A stretch of DNA of 28,430 nucleotides, taken from assembly GCA_938049325.1 (NCBI GenBank), contig CALICC010000241.1, positions 1 through 28,430 of the forward strand, written 5' to 3'. The position numbers were made by a program, and so were the translations under genes. Below the pieces are notes generated by a model. That model had not been told where the DNA came from. It searched no databases and saw nothing but the letters and a program-made list of their open reading frames with translations. Origin of the DNA: an uncultured Ilumatobacter sp. GTDB taxonomy: Bacteria; Actinomycetota; Acidimicrobiia; Acidimicrobiales; Ilumatobacteraceae. Shown here one piece after another: positions 16,334-22,993 of the stretch. Numbering within the stretch: the first letter of the stretch is position 1; the number at the start of each line of letters is the position of its first letter.

Positions 16334-17415
16334 CCGGGCCGCTCAACGGACTCCGTGTCATCGAACTGGTCGGGCAGGGGCCTGGGCCGTACTGCGGCAT
16401 GCTGCTCGCCGATCTTGGGGCCGACGTGGTGGCAGTCGATCGGCGCTCGGTGGCCGACAAGATCGACCCGGAACGCCCAGCGCGCAACATGTTCATGCGC
16501 GGCAAGCGCGGCGTGGCGCTCGACCTGAAGGATCCTGACGACGTCGAGACGATGCTGACCATGCTCGACCGGGCCGATGCGTTCATCGATCCCTTCAGGC
16601 CGGGTGTGTGCGAGCGGTTGGGGATCGGACCCGACGCCGTCACCGAACGGAACCCCGGCATCATCTACGGACGCATGACCGGTTGGGGCCAAGACGGCCC
16701 ACTCGCGCAGGTCGCGGGTCACGACATCAACTACATCGCGATGTCTGGTGCGCTGTCGATGATCGGTTACGAAGGGCAGCCGCCGACGTTCCCGATCAAC
16801 CTGCTCGGCGACTTCGCAGGTGGTGGACTCATGCTCGCGTTCGGCATCGTGGGAGCCGCGTACGAGCGCGCAGCGAGCGGTCGAGGTCAGGTCATCGATG
16901 CAGCGATGATCGACGGCGCCGCCACGATTCTCGGTCCGTTCGTCGCATCGGCGTCCGGAGGTGGCTGGGGACCGCGCGGTACGAACCACCTCGACGGCGC
17001 GGCTCCGTTCTACAACGTCTATGAGACCTCCGATGGGGAGTGGGTTGCCGTTGGTGCGATCGAACCGCAGTTCCACGCTGAGCTCTATCGCCTCCTCGAA
17101 CTCGAGCCGCCGTCACAGTGGGACAAAGCCGCGTGGCCGGCTGAGAAGGCTCGGCTGGCCGATGTGTTCGCCACCCGGAGTCGCGCCGACTGGTGTGACC
17201 TTCTCGAAGGAACCGAAGCGTGTTTCTCACCGGTCCTGTCGCCCGCCGAGGCAGCCGCCCATCCGCATCCGGCAAGCCGCGGCACGTTCGTCGACAACGC
17301 AGGCAGCCTGCAGGCGCAAGCTGCGCCTCGATTCTCACGCACGCCGGGGGCCGCGGGCACAGCGGCGCATCCCGGCAGTTCGTCCACCAGCTCGGTGCTC
17401 GACAGCTGGTCGTGA
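16330..17415 (+). CDS. mcr: Alpha-methylacyl-CoA racemase (CoA-transferase family III)
   Basis: 361 residues, the same size as M. tuberculosis MCR, and the similarity is obvious over the whole length: GPLNGLRVIEL, ADLGADVVAVDR, RMTGWGQDGP, AGHDINYI, NLLGDFAGGG, GQVIDAAMIDG, LDGAAPFYNVYE and VAVGAIEPQF. The catalytic residues known from MCR (His126, Asp127, Asp156) correspond to His131, Asp132 and Asp160. It interconverts the 2R and 2S methyl-branched acyl-CoA epimers, needed before beta-oxidation of steroid side chains or isoprenoid acids. It starts in a 4-nt ATGA overlap with the synthetase gene, so the two are coupled, and the substrate of the operon is probably 2-methyl-branched. Confidence 0.93.
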   Translation: MTGPLNGLRVIELVGQGPGPYCGMLLADLGADVVAVDRRSVADKIDPERPARNMFMRGKRGVALDLKDPDDVETMLTMLDRADAFIDPFRPGVCERLGIGPDAVTERNPGIIYGRMTGWGQDGPLAQVAGHDINYIAMSGALSMIGYEGQPPTFPINLLGDFAGGGLMLAFGIVGAAYERAASGRGQVIDAAMIDGAATILGPFVASASGGGWGPRGTNHLDGAAPFYNVYETSDGEWVAVGAIEPQFHAELYRLLELEPPSQWDKAAWPAEKARLADVFATRSRADWCDLLEGTEACFSPVLSPAEAAAHPHPASRGTFVDNAGSLQAQAAPRFSRTPGAAGTAAHPGSSSTSSVLDSWS

Positions 17416-17462
17416 CCCTCCACCCGTCATCCGCTGACCCTCACTGCTGAAAGGCACACCTC

Positions 17463-18578
17463 ATGGCCCACCCGCTCGACGAATATCCAATTCACCAAGT
17501 TCCGCGATCGATGTCGTACGTCGGTCCGTCCGACAAGGACTTCTACGACCGCAACATCTTCCACGTCATCCCGCACGGTCAGGTCGACATGCAGCTCATT
17601 GCCGGGTACGGCCTCTACCCGAACCTGGGGGTGCAAGATGCGTACTGCTGCGTGCGGGTCGGCACCAAGCAGCACGTGATGCGGGCGAGCGATGCCATGA
17701 CCGACGACCGGATGAAGATGGAGGTCGGTCCGTTTCGGATTGAAGTCATCGAACCGCTCAACACAGTGCGCATGGTCTGCGACGGTGGGCCTGGCGAGGT
17801 GTCGTGCGATCTCGTGTGGAGTGCGTCGGTGCCCGTGCACGACGAAGCGCATCACGAGATGGTCCGCGGCACGAAGACGTTGCTCGACGCGAGCCGATTC
17901 GTTGGCGTCGGAACCTGGGAGGGAACCGTGAGCGCTGGTGGTGAGACGTGGGAGATCACGCCGCAAGACTTCACCGCGACGCGCGACCGGTCGTGGGGAA
18001 TCCGGCCCGTGGGTGAAGCGGTCGGAGCTGGTCGCTACGCCGAAGAGATCGAGCCGTCACTGCATTGGTTCTGGGCGCCTTTCCGGTTCGAAGACTTCTC
18101 GACGGTGGTCATCTTGCAGGAGGAGTCGAACGGATTCCGCACGCTGAATGAGGCCACGCGCCTCTGGCCGGCGGGCAGCGGCCGCGGTCCCGAACAGGTC
18201 GGCTGGCCGAGTATCGACGTGAAGTACAAGTCGGGGACGCGATTCCCCGAGAGCGCCACGATCCACCTGACCACGCGCGATCGAGAACCGTTGGTGATCG
18301 ACGTCGAGTTGCTCGGCAACATGCCGCTCAACGTGGGCTGCGGTTACGGGTCCGATCCCGACTGGTCGCACGGACTCTGGAAGGGACGAAACTGGGTCGA
18401 GCGAGTCGAGTATGACCTCACCGACCCTGAGGTGCAGGGGCGTCTGCCGTTCGCAGTGACCGATCACGTGGCGCGGGCAACGTGCAATGGTCAGGTCGGC
18501 TACGGCATCTTCGAGCACGCGTCGATCGGCGTGCACACGCCATCAGGGTTCGACGAATTCTTCTCCGTCGCTCCGTGA
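17463..18578 (+). CDS. Unknown protein, conserved-hypothetical type
   Basis: 371 residues, no signal peptide or membrane helix. It is rich in Trp, Tyr and His and appears to be all-beta: alternating strands such as RVGTKQHVMRASDAM, FRIEVIEPLNTVRMVCDG and WEITPQDFTATRDRSWGIRPVG. The SWGIRPVG region recalls the beta-barrel (AttH/lipocalin-like) proteins often found near steroid and lipid catabolic genes in actinobacteria, but I cannot verify that. A GAAAGG lies 8 nt before the ATG. Its position inside the synthetase/mcr operon suggests a non-redox enzyme or a binding protein for the same hydrophobic substrate. Confidence 0.72.
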   Translation: MAHPLDEYPIHQVPRSMSYVGPSDKDFYDRNIFHVIPHGQVDMQLIAGYGLYPNLGVQDAYCCVRVGTKQHVMRASDAMTDDRMKMEVGPFRIEVIEPLNTVRMVCDGGPGEVSCDLVWSASVPVHDEAHHEMVRGTKTLLDASRFVGVGTWEGTVSAGGETWEITPQDFTATRDRSWGIRPVGEAVGAGRYAEEIEPSLHWFWAPFRFEDFSTVVILQEESNGFRTLNEATRLWPAGSGRGPEQVGWPSIDVKYKSGTRFPESATIHLTTRDREPLVIDVELLGNMPLNVGCGYGSDPDWSHGLWKGRNWVERVEYDLTDPEVQGRLPFAVTDHVARATCNGQVGYGIFEHASIGVHTPSGFDEFFSVAP

Positions 18579-18588
18579 TGCGGTCGCG

Positions 18589-19086
18589 ATGACGAACGCG
18601 GAGATGGTCGAAGTGAGCGAGGTGGGTTCTGGCGTGGTGATCCGCCCGAGGCTCGATCGTTCGGCGCGGCCGTTCGACTCGCTCTCCGACGCCGACTTCG
18701 AAGCGGCATGGGAACAGCCGATGCGGGCGGCGATCGGTGCGCTGCAGGATGCGTTCCGCTCTGGCGTGAAGCGGATCGTGGTCGTCATCCCGACGTTGGC
18801 AATGAGCGGTGGTGCGAACTTCGCGCACGTGGCGGCAACGGCCGAAGCGCTTCGGATCCTGGTCAAGTCCGCCGCACGGCAGTGGGGTGCCGATGGTGTG
18901 ACGATCAACGCGGTTGCTGTCGCTCCCGAGGGGTTTGTCGACGACCTGACCGGGCCGACGTCGATCGCTGCGCCAGCGCTGGAAGGAACCAGCAGTCCGC
19001 AGGAGGTCATCGAGTTCTTGTGCAGCGACGCGTCGTCGAAGCTCACCGGCCAAACACTGACCGTCGATGGGGGAGTGTGGATGTGA
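18589..19086 (+). CDS. Truncated SDR-like protein lacking all catalytic residues
   Basis: 165 residues from the ATG at 18589; the longer frame overlaps the gene before it. Only the second half of an SDR is present: no TGxxxGIG loop and no NNAG. Aligning QWGADGVTINAVAVAPEG and the C-terminal SKLTGQTLTVDGGVWM with ordinary SDRs puts Val81 and Ala85 where the catalytic Tyr and Lys should be, and the Ser of the triad is also missing (VVVIPTLA). The frame is intact, codon use looks normal, and the gene is coupled by a GTGA overlap to a full SDR. It therefore looks like a maintained pseudoenzyme, perhaps the inert subunit of a heteromer, rather than a fresh pseudogene. Confidence 0.72.
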   Translation: MTNAEMVEVSEVGSGVVIRPRLDRSARPFDSLSDADFEAAWEQPMRAAIGALQDAFRSGVKRIVVVIPTLAMSGGANFAHVAATAEALRILVKSAARQWGADGVTINAVAVAPEGFVDDLTGPTSIAAPALEGTSSPQEVIEFLCSDASSKLTGQTLTVDGGVWM

Positions 19087-19865
19087 CGAGTGGTGACGGT
19101 CAACCGCTGACTGGTCGCACCGCGATCGTCACCGGCGGCGGGCAAGGAATCGGTGAAGGGATCGCCCGGGCGCTGGCGCAGCGCGGAGCGAACGTCGTGA
19201 TCGCCGCTCGACGAGCAGCCACCGGTGAGCCCGTCGCAGAAGCGATTCGGAGCGACGGTGGCACCGCTGTGTGTGTGGAGACCGACGTCACCGATCGAGC
19301 GGCGGTCGACGCGTGCGTGGCGGAGACTGTCGGACGTTTCGGTGGGCTCGACGTGATGGTGCACAACGCGTTCTCGGGGGCGATCCCGCACCGGCTGGAG
19401 GATGCCGACTTCGACGCGCACTGGTCGCTCATGTCGCGCACAGGAGTGTGGGCCGCGCTGTTCTGCGGGCAGCTCGCGTGGCCGCACCTGCGCAAGTCCG
19501 GCGATCGCGGCCGCTTCATCATCGTGACGTCGCCGTCGGGAGTCGAGGGCAGCGCCAACATCGCGCTGTACTCACCGGTGAAGGCAGCGGAGCGAGCGAT
19601 GGCAAAGAGCTTGGCGGCGGAATGGGGGCCGGCGGGCGTGACGGTCAATTGCATCGCACCGGTCGCTGCGAGCCCGTCGTTGGTTTCTGCGTTCGAGCAA
19701 AATCCGGCGCTGCGAGTCGCGATCGAAGCCCGCACGCCGCTTGGACGCGTCGGCGATGTCACCGACGACATCGGCTCGGTCGCAGCGTTCTTGGCGAGTG
19801 ACGATGCGCGGTATGTGAGCGGCCAAACCATCGTGTGTGATGGCGGCTCCTTCATGGGCCTCTGA
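19083..19865 (+). CDS. Short-chain dehydrogenase/reductase (SDR)
   Basis: 260 residues from a GTG that overlaps the preceding stop (GTGA). TGGGQGIG cofactor loop (17-24); Arg43/Arg44 after the second strand (IAARR) suggests NADP(H). The usual NNAG is replaced by HNAFSG (94-99). The triad is Ser150 or Ser152 (TSPSG), Tyr163 and Lys167 (YSPVK). The C-terminus (YVSGQTIVCDGGSF) is standard for FabG-like SDRs. It is the last gene of the synthetase/mcr operon and probably acts on a 3-hydroxyacyl-CoA or ring alcohol, together with the inert SDR fragment before it. Confidence 0.9.
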   Translation: MTSGDGQPLTGRTAIVTGGGQGIGEGIARALAQRGANVVIAARRAATGEPVAEAIRSDGGTAVCVETDVTDRAAVDACVAETVGRFGGLDVMVHNAFSGAIPHRLEDADFDAHWSLMSRTGVWAALFCGQLAWPHLRKSGDRGRFIIVTSPSGVEGSANIALYSPVKAAERAMAKSLAAEWGPAGVTVNCIAPVAASPSLVSAFEQNPALRVAIEARTPLGRVGDVTDDIGSVAAFLASDDARYVSGQTIVCDGGSFMGL

Positions 19866-19901
19866 CTGGGTAGCGCGGGTGCCGGAACCAAAAGGACCCA
19901 G
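19866..19901. repeat. REP-like repeat, unit 1, with hairpin ends
   Basis: Begins directly after the SDR stop. The outer CTGGGT (19866-19871) and ACCCAG (19896-19901) can pair, enclosing GCGCGGGTGCCGGAACC. Its 32-nt core (19870-19901) recurs 37 nt downstream with 2 mismatches. It lies between convergent genes, the usual place for REP-type elements or bidirectional terminators, but has no U-tract. Confidence 0.6.
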
Positions 19902-19906
19902 ATTGA

Positions 19907-19938
19907 GTAGCGCGGGTGCCGGAACGGAAAGGACCCAG
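19907..19938. repeat. REP-like repeat, unit 2
   Basis: 32 nt matching 19870-19901 at 30 positions, separated by 5 nt from unit 1. The left hairpin arm is degraded (TTGAGT instead of CTGGGT), so folding is weaker than in unit 1. It ends 12 nt before the stop of the kinase-like gene on the other strand. Confidence 0.6.
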
Positions 19939-19950
19939 CGGGGTTGAGGT

Positions 19951-21021
19951 CTAGCTGCGCTCGTCGAGCTGTGCTTCGAGCATCGCTCGGTGCATGATCA
20001 GGTCCGCGTGGTCGCCGGGCACCTCGCGATTGCCGTAGGCGGCTTCGCGGCTCGAGGTTCGTACGGAGATGATCGCGAATCGAACCGATGCGAGCATCAC
20101 GTACCAGTCGAGGTCGGCAATCGGTTCGCCACCGGCGGCGACGTAGTCCGCCACCGCGTCGTCGGGCCGGAACAGGTTCGGAAACCCGGGGAGTTCGAAG
20201 ACGTCGGCAACGTCTTGAAAGAACGAGTGCATGAACACCGACCACGCCACGTCGACAGCGGCGGGGCCGAGGTCGACCATCTCCCAGTCGAGGACTGCGC
20301 TCGGAGTGGTCCCGTCGACCAGAAGATTCGCAGCGCGGGCATCACCCCAGTTCAACACGGTGCGCCCGGGATTGGTCGGCTTGTTGGCTTCGAGCCACTC
20401 GATCCCGCGATCGATCAGCGGAACCTCGCGTCCCTCTCGGGCCCATTCGAAGTAGGGGCGTAGCGCAGCGACTTGCCGGTCGATCGGATCGACATCGATC
20501 GGTGCGATGAACGACGCGTCGATTCCCGCGACGTCGATCGCGTGGAGGCGGGCGAGTATCGACATGAAGTTGCGCTGGTAGTTGCGTTGCCCGTCCGCGT
20601 CGAGGTCATCGAGCAGGCTGCCGCCGAACGTGTATGGAGGGATGTCGGAGAGGGCTCGGCCCTCGACGCGACCCATGACGATGAACGGAGCGCCGACGGC
20701 GGCGTCGTCGGGCTCGACGAACTTGACATCGGGGACGGGGACGTCGCTGTGCGCCGCGACGAGTTGCATGGCCTTGGCCTGCTTGGACAGGTCATACACC
20801 GGAAAGATCGGCCAGTCGTCCATGTTCGGGCGCATGCGGACGACGAGCGCGTGCGCCTGACCGTTGTGTTCGAGGTCGAACAACAGCGTTTCGCTCGACA
20901 TGCCGGTGCCTTCGGGAATCGAGACCGGCCCGACGCGGACCGTCCCGGTCATGCGGTCGACGAACCAGCCCTCGAGCGCTTGGCGGAGGTCGTCGGGGTC
21001 GCGTTGCGAGGGGAGAGGCAT
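19951..21021 (-). CDS. Phosphotransferase (APH-like kinase fold)
   Basis: 356 residues from the ATG at 21021; the longer frame overlaps the gene upstream. Kinase-like fold of the aminoglycoside/choline phosphotransferase group: nucleotide-side strands VVRMRPN (the likely ATP-lysine position is an Arg), hinge PFIVMGRVEGRALSD, catalytic loop NWGDARAANLL (Asp227, Asn232), with Trp225 in place of the usual His of HGDxxxxN, and metal-binding Asp245 in VLDWEM. The nearest known functional relatives by context are the kinase domains of human ACAD10/ACAD11, which phosphorylate 4-hydroxyacyl substrates. Antibiotic resistance is unlikely given neighbours for acyl-CoA metabolism. Starts 4 nt after the SnoaL-like gene, in one operon. 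Confidence 0.8.
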   Translation of the reverse strand: MPLPSQRDPDDLRQALEGWFVDRMTGTVRVGPVSIPEGTGMSSETLLFDLEHNGQAHALVVRMRPNMDDWPIFPVYDLSKQAKAMQLVAAHSDVPVPDVKFVEPDDAAVGAPFIVMGRVEGRALSDIPPYTFGGSLLDDLDADGQRNYQRNFMSILARLHAIDVAGIDASFIAPIDVDPIDRQVAALRPYFEWAREGREVPLIDRGIEWLEANKPTNPGRTVLNWGDARAANLLVDGTTPSAVLDWEMVDLGPAAVDVAWSVFMHSFFQDVADVFELPGFPNLFRPDDAVADYVAAGGEPIADLDWYVMLASVRFAIISVRTSSREAAYGNREVPGDHADLIMHRAMLEAQLDERS

Positions 21022-21025
21022 CGTG

Positions 21026-21445
21026 TCAGCCAGGCCGGACGTACGCGAGGTGTTCTGTGCGTTGAGCAATCCGCCAGCCCTCGGAGGTGAGCGTGACCGT
21101 GTCGAGGTACCAGCCCGACGCTTCGAGATACGTCGGGTCATCGGTGCCGATCTGCATCACCATCTTGTAGATGGATCGCACGTTGGCGGTGTGGTCGTCG
21201 ACGAAGTCGATGACTTCGTTGCCGCCGTGGCTGATTGCTTTGTCGAGCCCTCCGATCGACTCCTCGATCCACGACATCGCCTCGTCGACCGGACCGGCGG
21301 GTCCACCCGCAGTCGAATAGTCGACGGTTGCCTCAGCGCTGAACGCTGCGCGCCACGCAGGCCAATCGCGGTCGGTCAACGCCCACGTGTACGTCGCCAG
21401 AAGTTGGCGGATAGCGAGCTGGTCGCCCACCCGATCGTTGTTCAT
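21026..21445 (-). CDS. SnoaL-like (NTF2-fold) small protein
   Basis: 139 residues from the ATG at 21445, chosen over a long frame reaching 21574 whose extra residues read through the operator. AIRQLLATYTWALTDRDWPAWRAAFSAEATVDYS is the typical helix-helix-strand start of the SnoaL_4/NTF2 fold, followed by the curved beta-sheet (TANVRSIYKMVMQIG, YLDTVTLTSEGWRIAQRTEHLAYVRPG). Members are isomerases, dehydratases or binding proteins for polycyclic and aromatic substrates, such as ketosteroid isomerase-like proteins. First gene of the operon with the kinase; a TAGAGT -10 candidate precedes it and operator B covers the -35. Confidence 0.8.
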   Translation of the reverse strand: MNNDRVGDQLAIRQLLATYTWALTDRDWPAWRAAFSAEATVDYSTAGGPAGPVDEAMSWIEESIGGLDKAISHGGNEVIDFVDDHTANVRSIYKMVMQIGTDDPTYLEASGWYLDTVTLTSEGWRIAQRTEHLAYVRPG

Positions 21446-21452
21446 CTCCGGG

Positions 21453-21458
21453 ACTCTA
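21453..21458 (-). promoter_or_regulatory. Candidate -10 box of a leaderless transcript
   Basis: TAGAGT on the minus strand at -13 to -8 from the ATG at 21445. Seventeen nt upstream is the right half of operator B (TCAGAT on this strand), where the -35 should be. A GGAG touches the ATG, too close for use as a ribosome binding site. Confidence 0.45.
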
Positions 21459-21475
21459 GAACGCCCGGGCCGAGG

Positions 21476-21494
21476 ATCTGATGTCGCATCAGAT
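21476..21494. promoter_or_regulatory. Operator palindrome B in the divergent promoter
   Basis: ATCTGATGTCGCATCAGAT: a perfect 7-bp inverted repeat with 5-nt centre, 15 of 19 positions identical to operator A (14708-14726), including the central G-CG. It lies between the divergent SnoaL-like and AMP-ligase genes, over the -35 of the former. Confidence 0.7.
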
Positions 21495-21532
21495 TTGTTC
21501 GGTGCAGTCCGATTCGGGGCTTTCCGAGTCGG

Positions 21533-21538
21533 TACTGT
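21533..21538 (+). promoter_or_regulatory. Candidate -10 box for the second AMP-ligase
   Basis: TACTGT (fits TANNNT) starts 14 nt before the ATG at 21547. No Shine-Dalgarno is visible, so a very short leader is likely. No clear -35. Confidence 0.35.
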
Positions 21539-21546
21539 CGCCACGC

Positions 21547-22989
21547 ATGGGAACCATGTCGTACGGCAGCGCATTCACCGCGATCGCGCAGGCCGACCCC
21601 GATCGATTGGCGGTGACGTGCGACGGCCAGTCGTTGACTCGTAGCGAGCTCGAATCGCTCGCGAACCGCATCGCTCGCTCGATTGCCGAGATGGGAGTCG
21701 AGGTCGGCAGCTACGTCACCATCGGACTCCCGAACTCCGCCGAGTTCTACGCGGCGGTGCTGGCGGCGTGGAAGTTGGGGGCCACACCTCAGCCGGTGTC
21801 TCCGCGGTTGCCGGACCGCGAACGGGCGGCGATCGTCGAACTGGCCGATCCGCCCGTGGTGTTCGGAGCTGATCCTGAATCCCACCCCGGTCGAACGTGC
21901 CTGCCGGTCGGCTGGGCGCCCGACGCCACCATCGACGACTCGCCGTTACCTGACGTCGTGTCGCCGTCGTGGAAGGCACCGACCTCGGGTGGGTCGACCG
22001 GACGGCCGAAGCTGATCGTGGCGGCCGACCCGGCGCTGTACGACACGGACGCACCGCCCGGGATGATGACCATGCGCGATGGCACGATGATGGTGCCGGG
22101 CCCGATGTACCACAATGCTCCGTTTGCGTTCTCGGTGCGAGGGCTTCTCGATGGCAATCACGTGGTGACGATGCGTCGCTTCGATGCCGAGGCAACGCTC
22201 ACCGCGATCGAGCAGCACCGGCCCGACTGGATGCTCCTCGTACCGACGATGATGTTGCGGATGTTCCGACTGGAAGGACGCGAAGACTTCGACATGTCGT
22301 CGCTGAAGGTGGTGTGGCACATGGCGGCGCCCTGCGCCCCGTGGCTCAAGGAGGACTGGATCAACTGGATCGGCGGTGATCGTCTCTTCGAGTTGTACGC
22401 GGGAACCGAGGCGCAGGCGGTCACGATCGTGCGCGGCGACGAGTGGATGGCACGACGCGGCACGGTGGGCCGAGTGGTGTCGGGTGAAATGAAGGTGCTC
22501 GACGAAGATCACAACGACGTTGCGCCCGGCACCGTCGGCGAGATCTACATGCGGTCGTCAACCGGCGCTGAGACGTACCGCTACGTGGGTGCCGAGGCGA
22601 AGCGCATCGACGACGGATGGGAATCGCTCGGCGATCTCGGCTGGATCGACGAAGACGGTTACGTCTACCTGTCGGATCGCCTCGGTGACATGATTCTGTC
22701 GGGTGGCGCGAACATCTATCCGGCCGAAGTCGAAGCGGCGATCGAAGAACACGATGCCGTCGAGTCGAGCGCGGTGATCGGGTTGCCCGACGAAGACCTC
22801 GGAAATCGAGTGCATGCGCTCGTTCAGTTCGCTCCGGGCTCATCGTTGACCGATACCGACCTGCAGGCGCACCTCGCCGACCGGCTGGTCCGCTACAAGA
22901 TTCCGCGCAGTTTCGAGTTCGTCGACGAACCGGTTCGCGATGATGCCGGCAAAGTTCGCAGAAGCGCTCTGCGCGCGGAGAGGAGCTGA
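21547..22989 (+). CDS. AMP-dependent acyl-CoA synthetase/ligase
   Basis: 480 residues from the ATG at 21547; a further ATG at 21556 is possible, while the in-frame ATG at 21481 lies inside the operator. ANL superfamily: A3 motif TSGGSTGRPK (146-155), YAGTEAQAVT as the A5-like loop, YLSDRLGDMILSGGANIYPAEVE as the hinge/A8 region, and catalytic Lys469 in DDAGKVRRSALR. It belongs to the short CaiC/FadD-like group that activates bulky or ring-containing carboxylic acids. A second ligase in the same putative regulon suggests a second carboxylate, for example after side-chain removal. Followed 4 nt later by the F420 oxidoreductase. Confidence 0.88.
   Translation: MGTMSYGSAFTAIAQADPDRLAVTCDGQSLTRSELESLANRIARSIAEMGVEVGSYVTIGLPNSAEFYAAVLAAWKLGATPQPVSPRLPDRERAAIVELADPPVVFGADPESHPGRTCLPVGWAPDATIDDSPLPDVVSPSWKAPTSGGSTGRPKLIVAADPALYDTDAPPGMMTMRDGTMMVPGPMYHNAPFAFSVRGLLDGNHVVTMRRFDAEATLTAIEQHRPDWMLLVPTMMLRMFRLEGREDFDMSSLKVVWHMAAPCAPWLKEDWINWIGGDRLFELYAGTEAQAVTIVRGDEWMARRGTVGRVVSGEMKVLDEDHNDVAPGTVGEIYMRSSTGAETYRYVGAEAKRIDDGWESLGDLGWIDEDGYVYLSDRLGDMILSGGANIYPAEVEAAIEEHDAVESSAVIGLPDEDLGNRVHALVQFAPGSSLTDTDLQAHLADRLVRYKIPRSFEFVDEPVRDDAGKVRRSALRAERS
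22981..22985 (+). promoter_or_regulatory. Ribosome binding site AGGAG deciding the F420-enzyme start
   Basis: AGGAG lies 8 nt before the ATG at 22994 and supports that start over an ATG at 22940 inside the preceding gene. Confidence 0.7.
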
Positions 22990-22993
22990 ACCG

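Noticed and set aside
18589..19086. SDR fragment as a simple pseudogene
   Set aside because: The frame is intact, the start is clean, the stop overlaps the next gene's start and the conserved C-terminal SDR segments are preserved, so a maintained function is more likely.
19866..19938. Possible minimal CRISPR array
   Set aside because: Only two repeat copies, with a 5-nt gap instead of a 30-40-nt spacer, and no cas genes.
19951..21021. Aminoglycoside resistance gene
   Set aside because: The APH fold is shared by many metabolic kinases; the changed Brenner motif and the acyl-CoA neighbours argue for a metabolic role.
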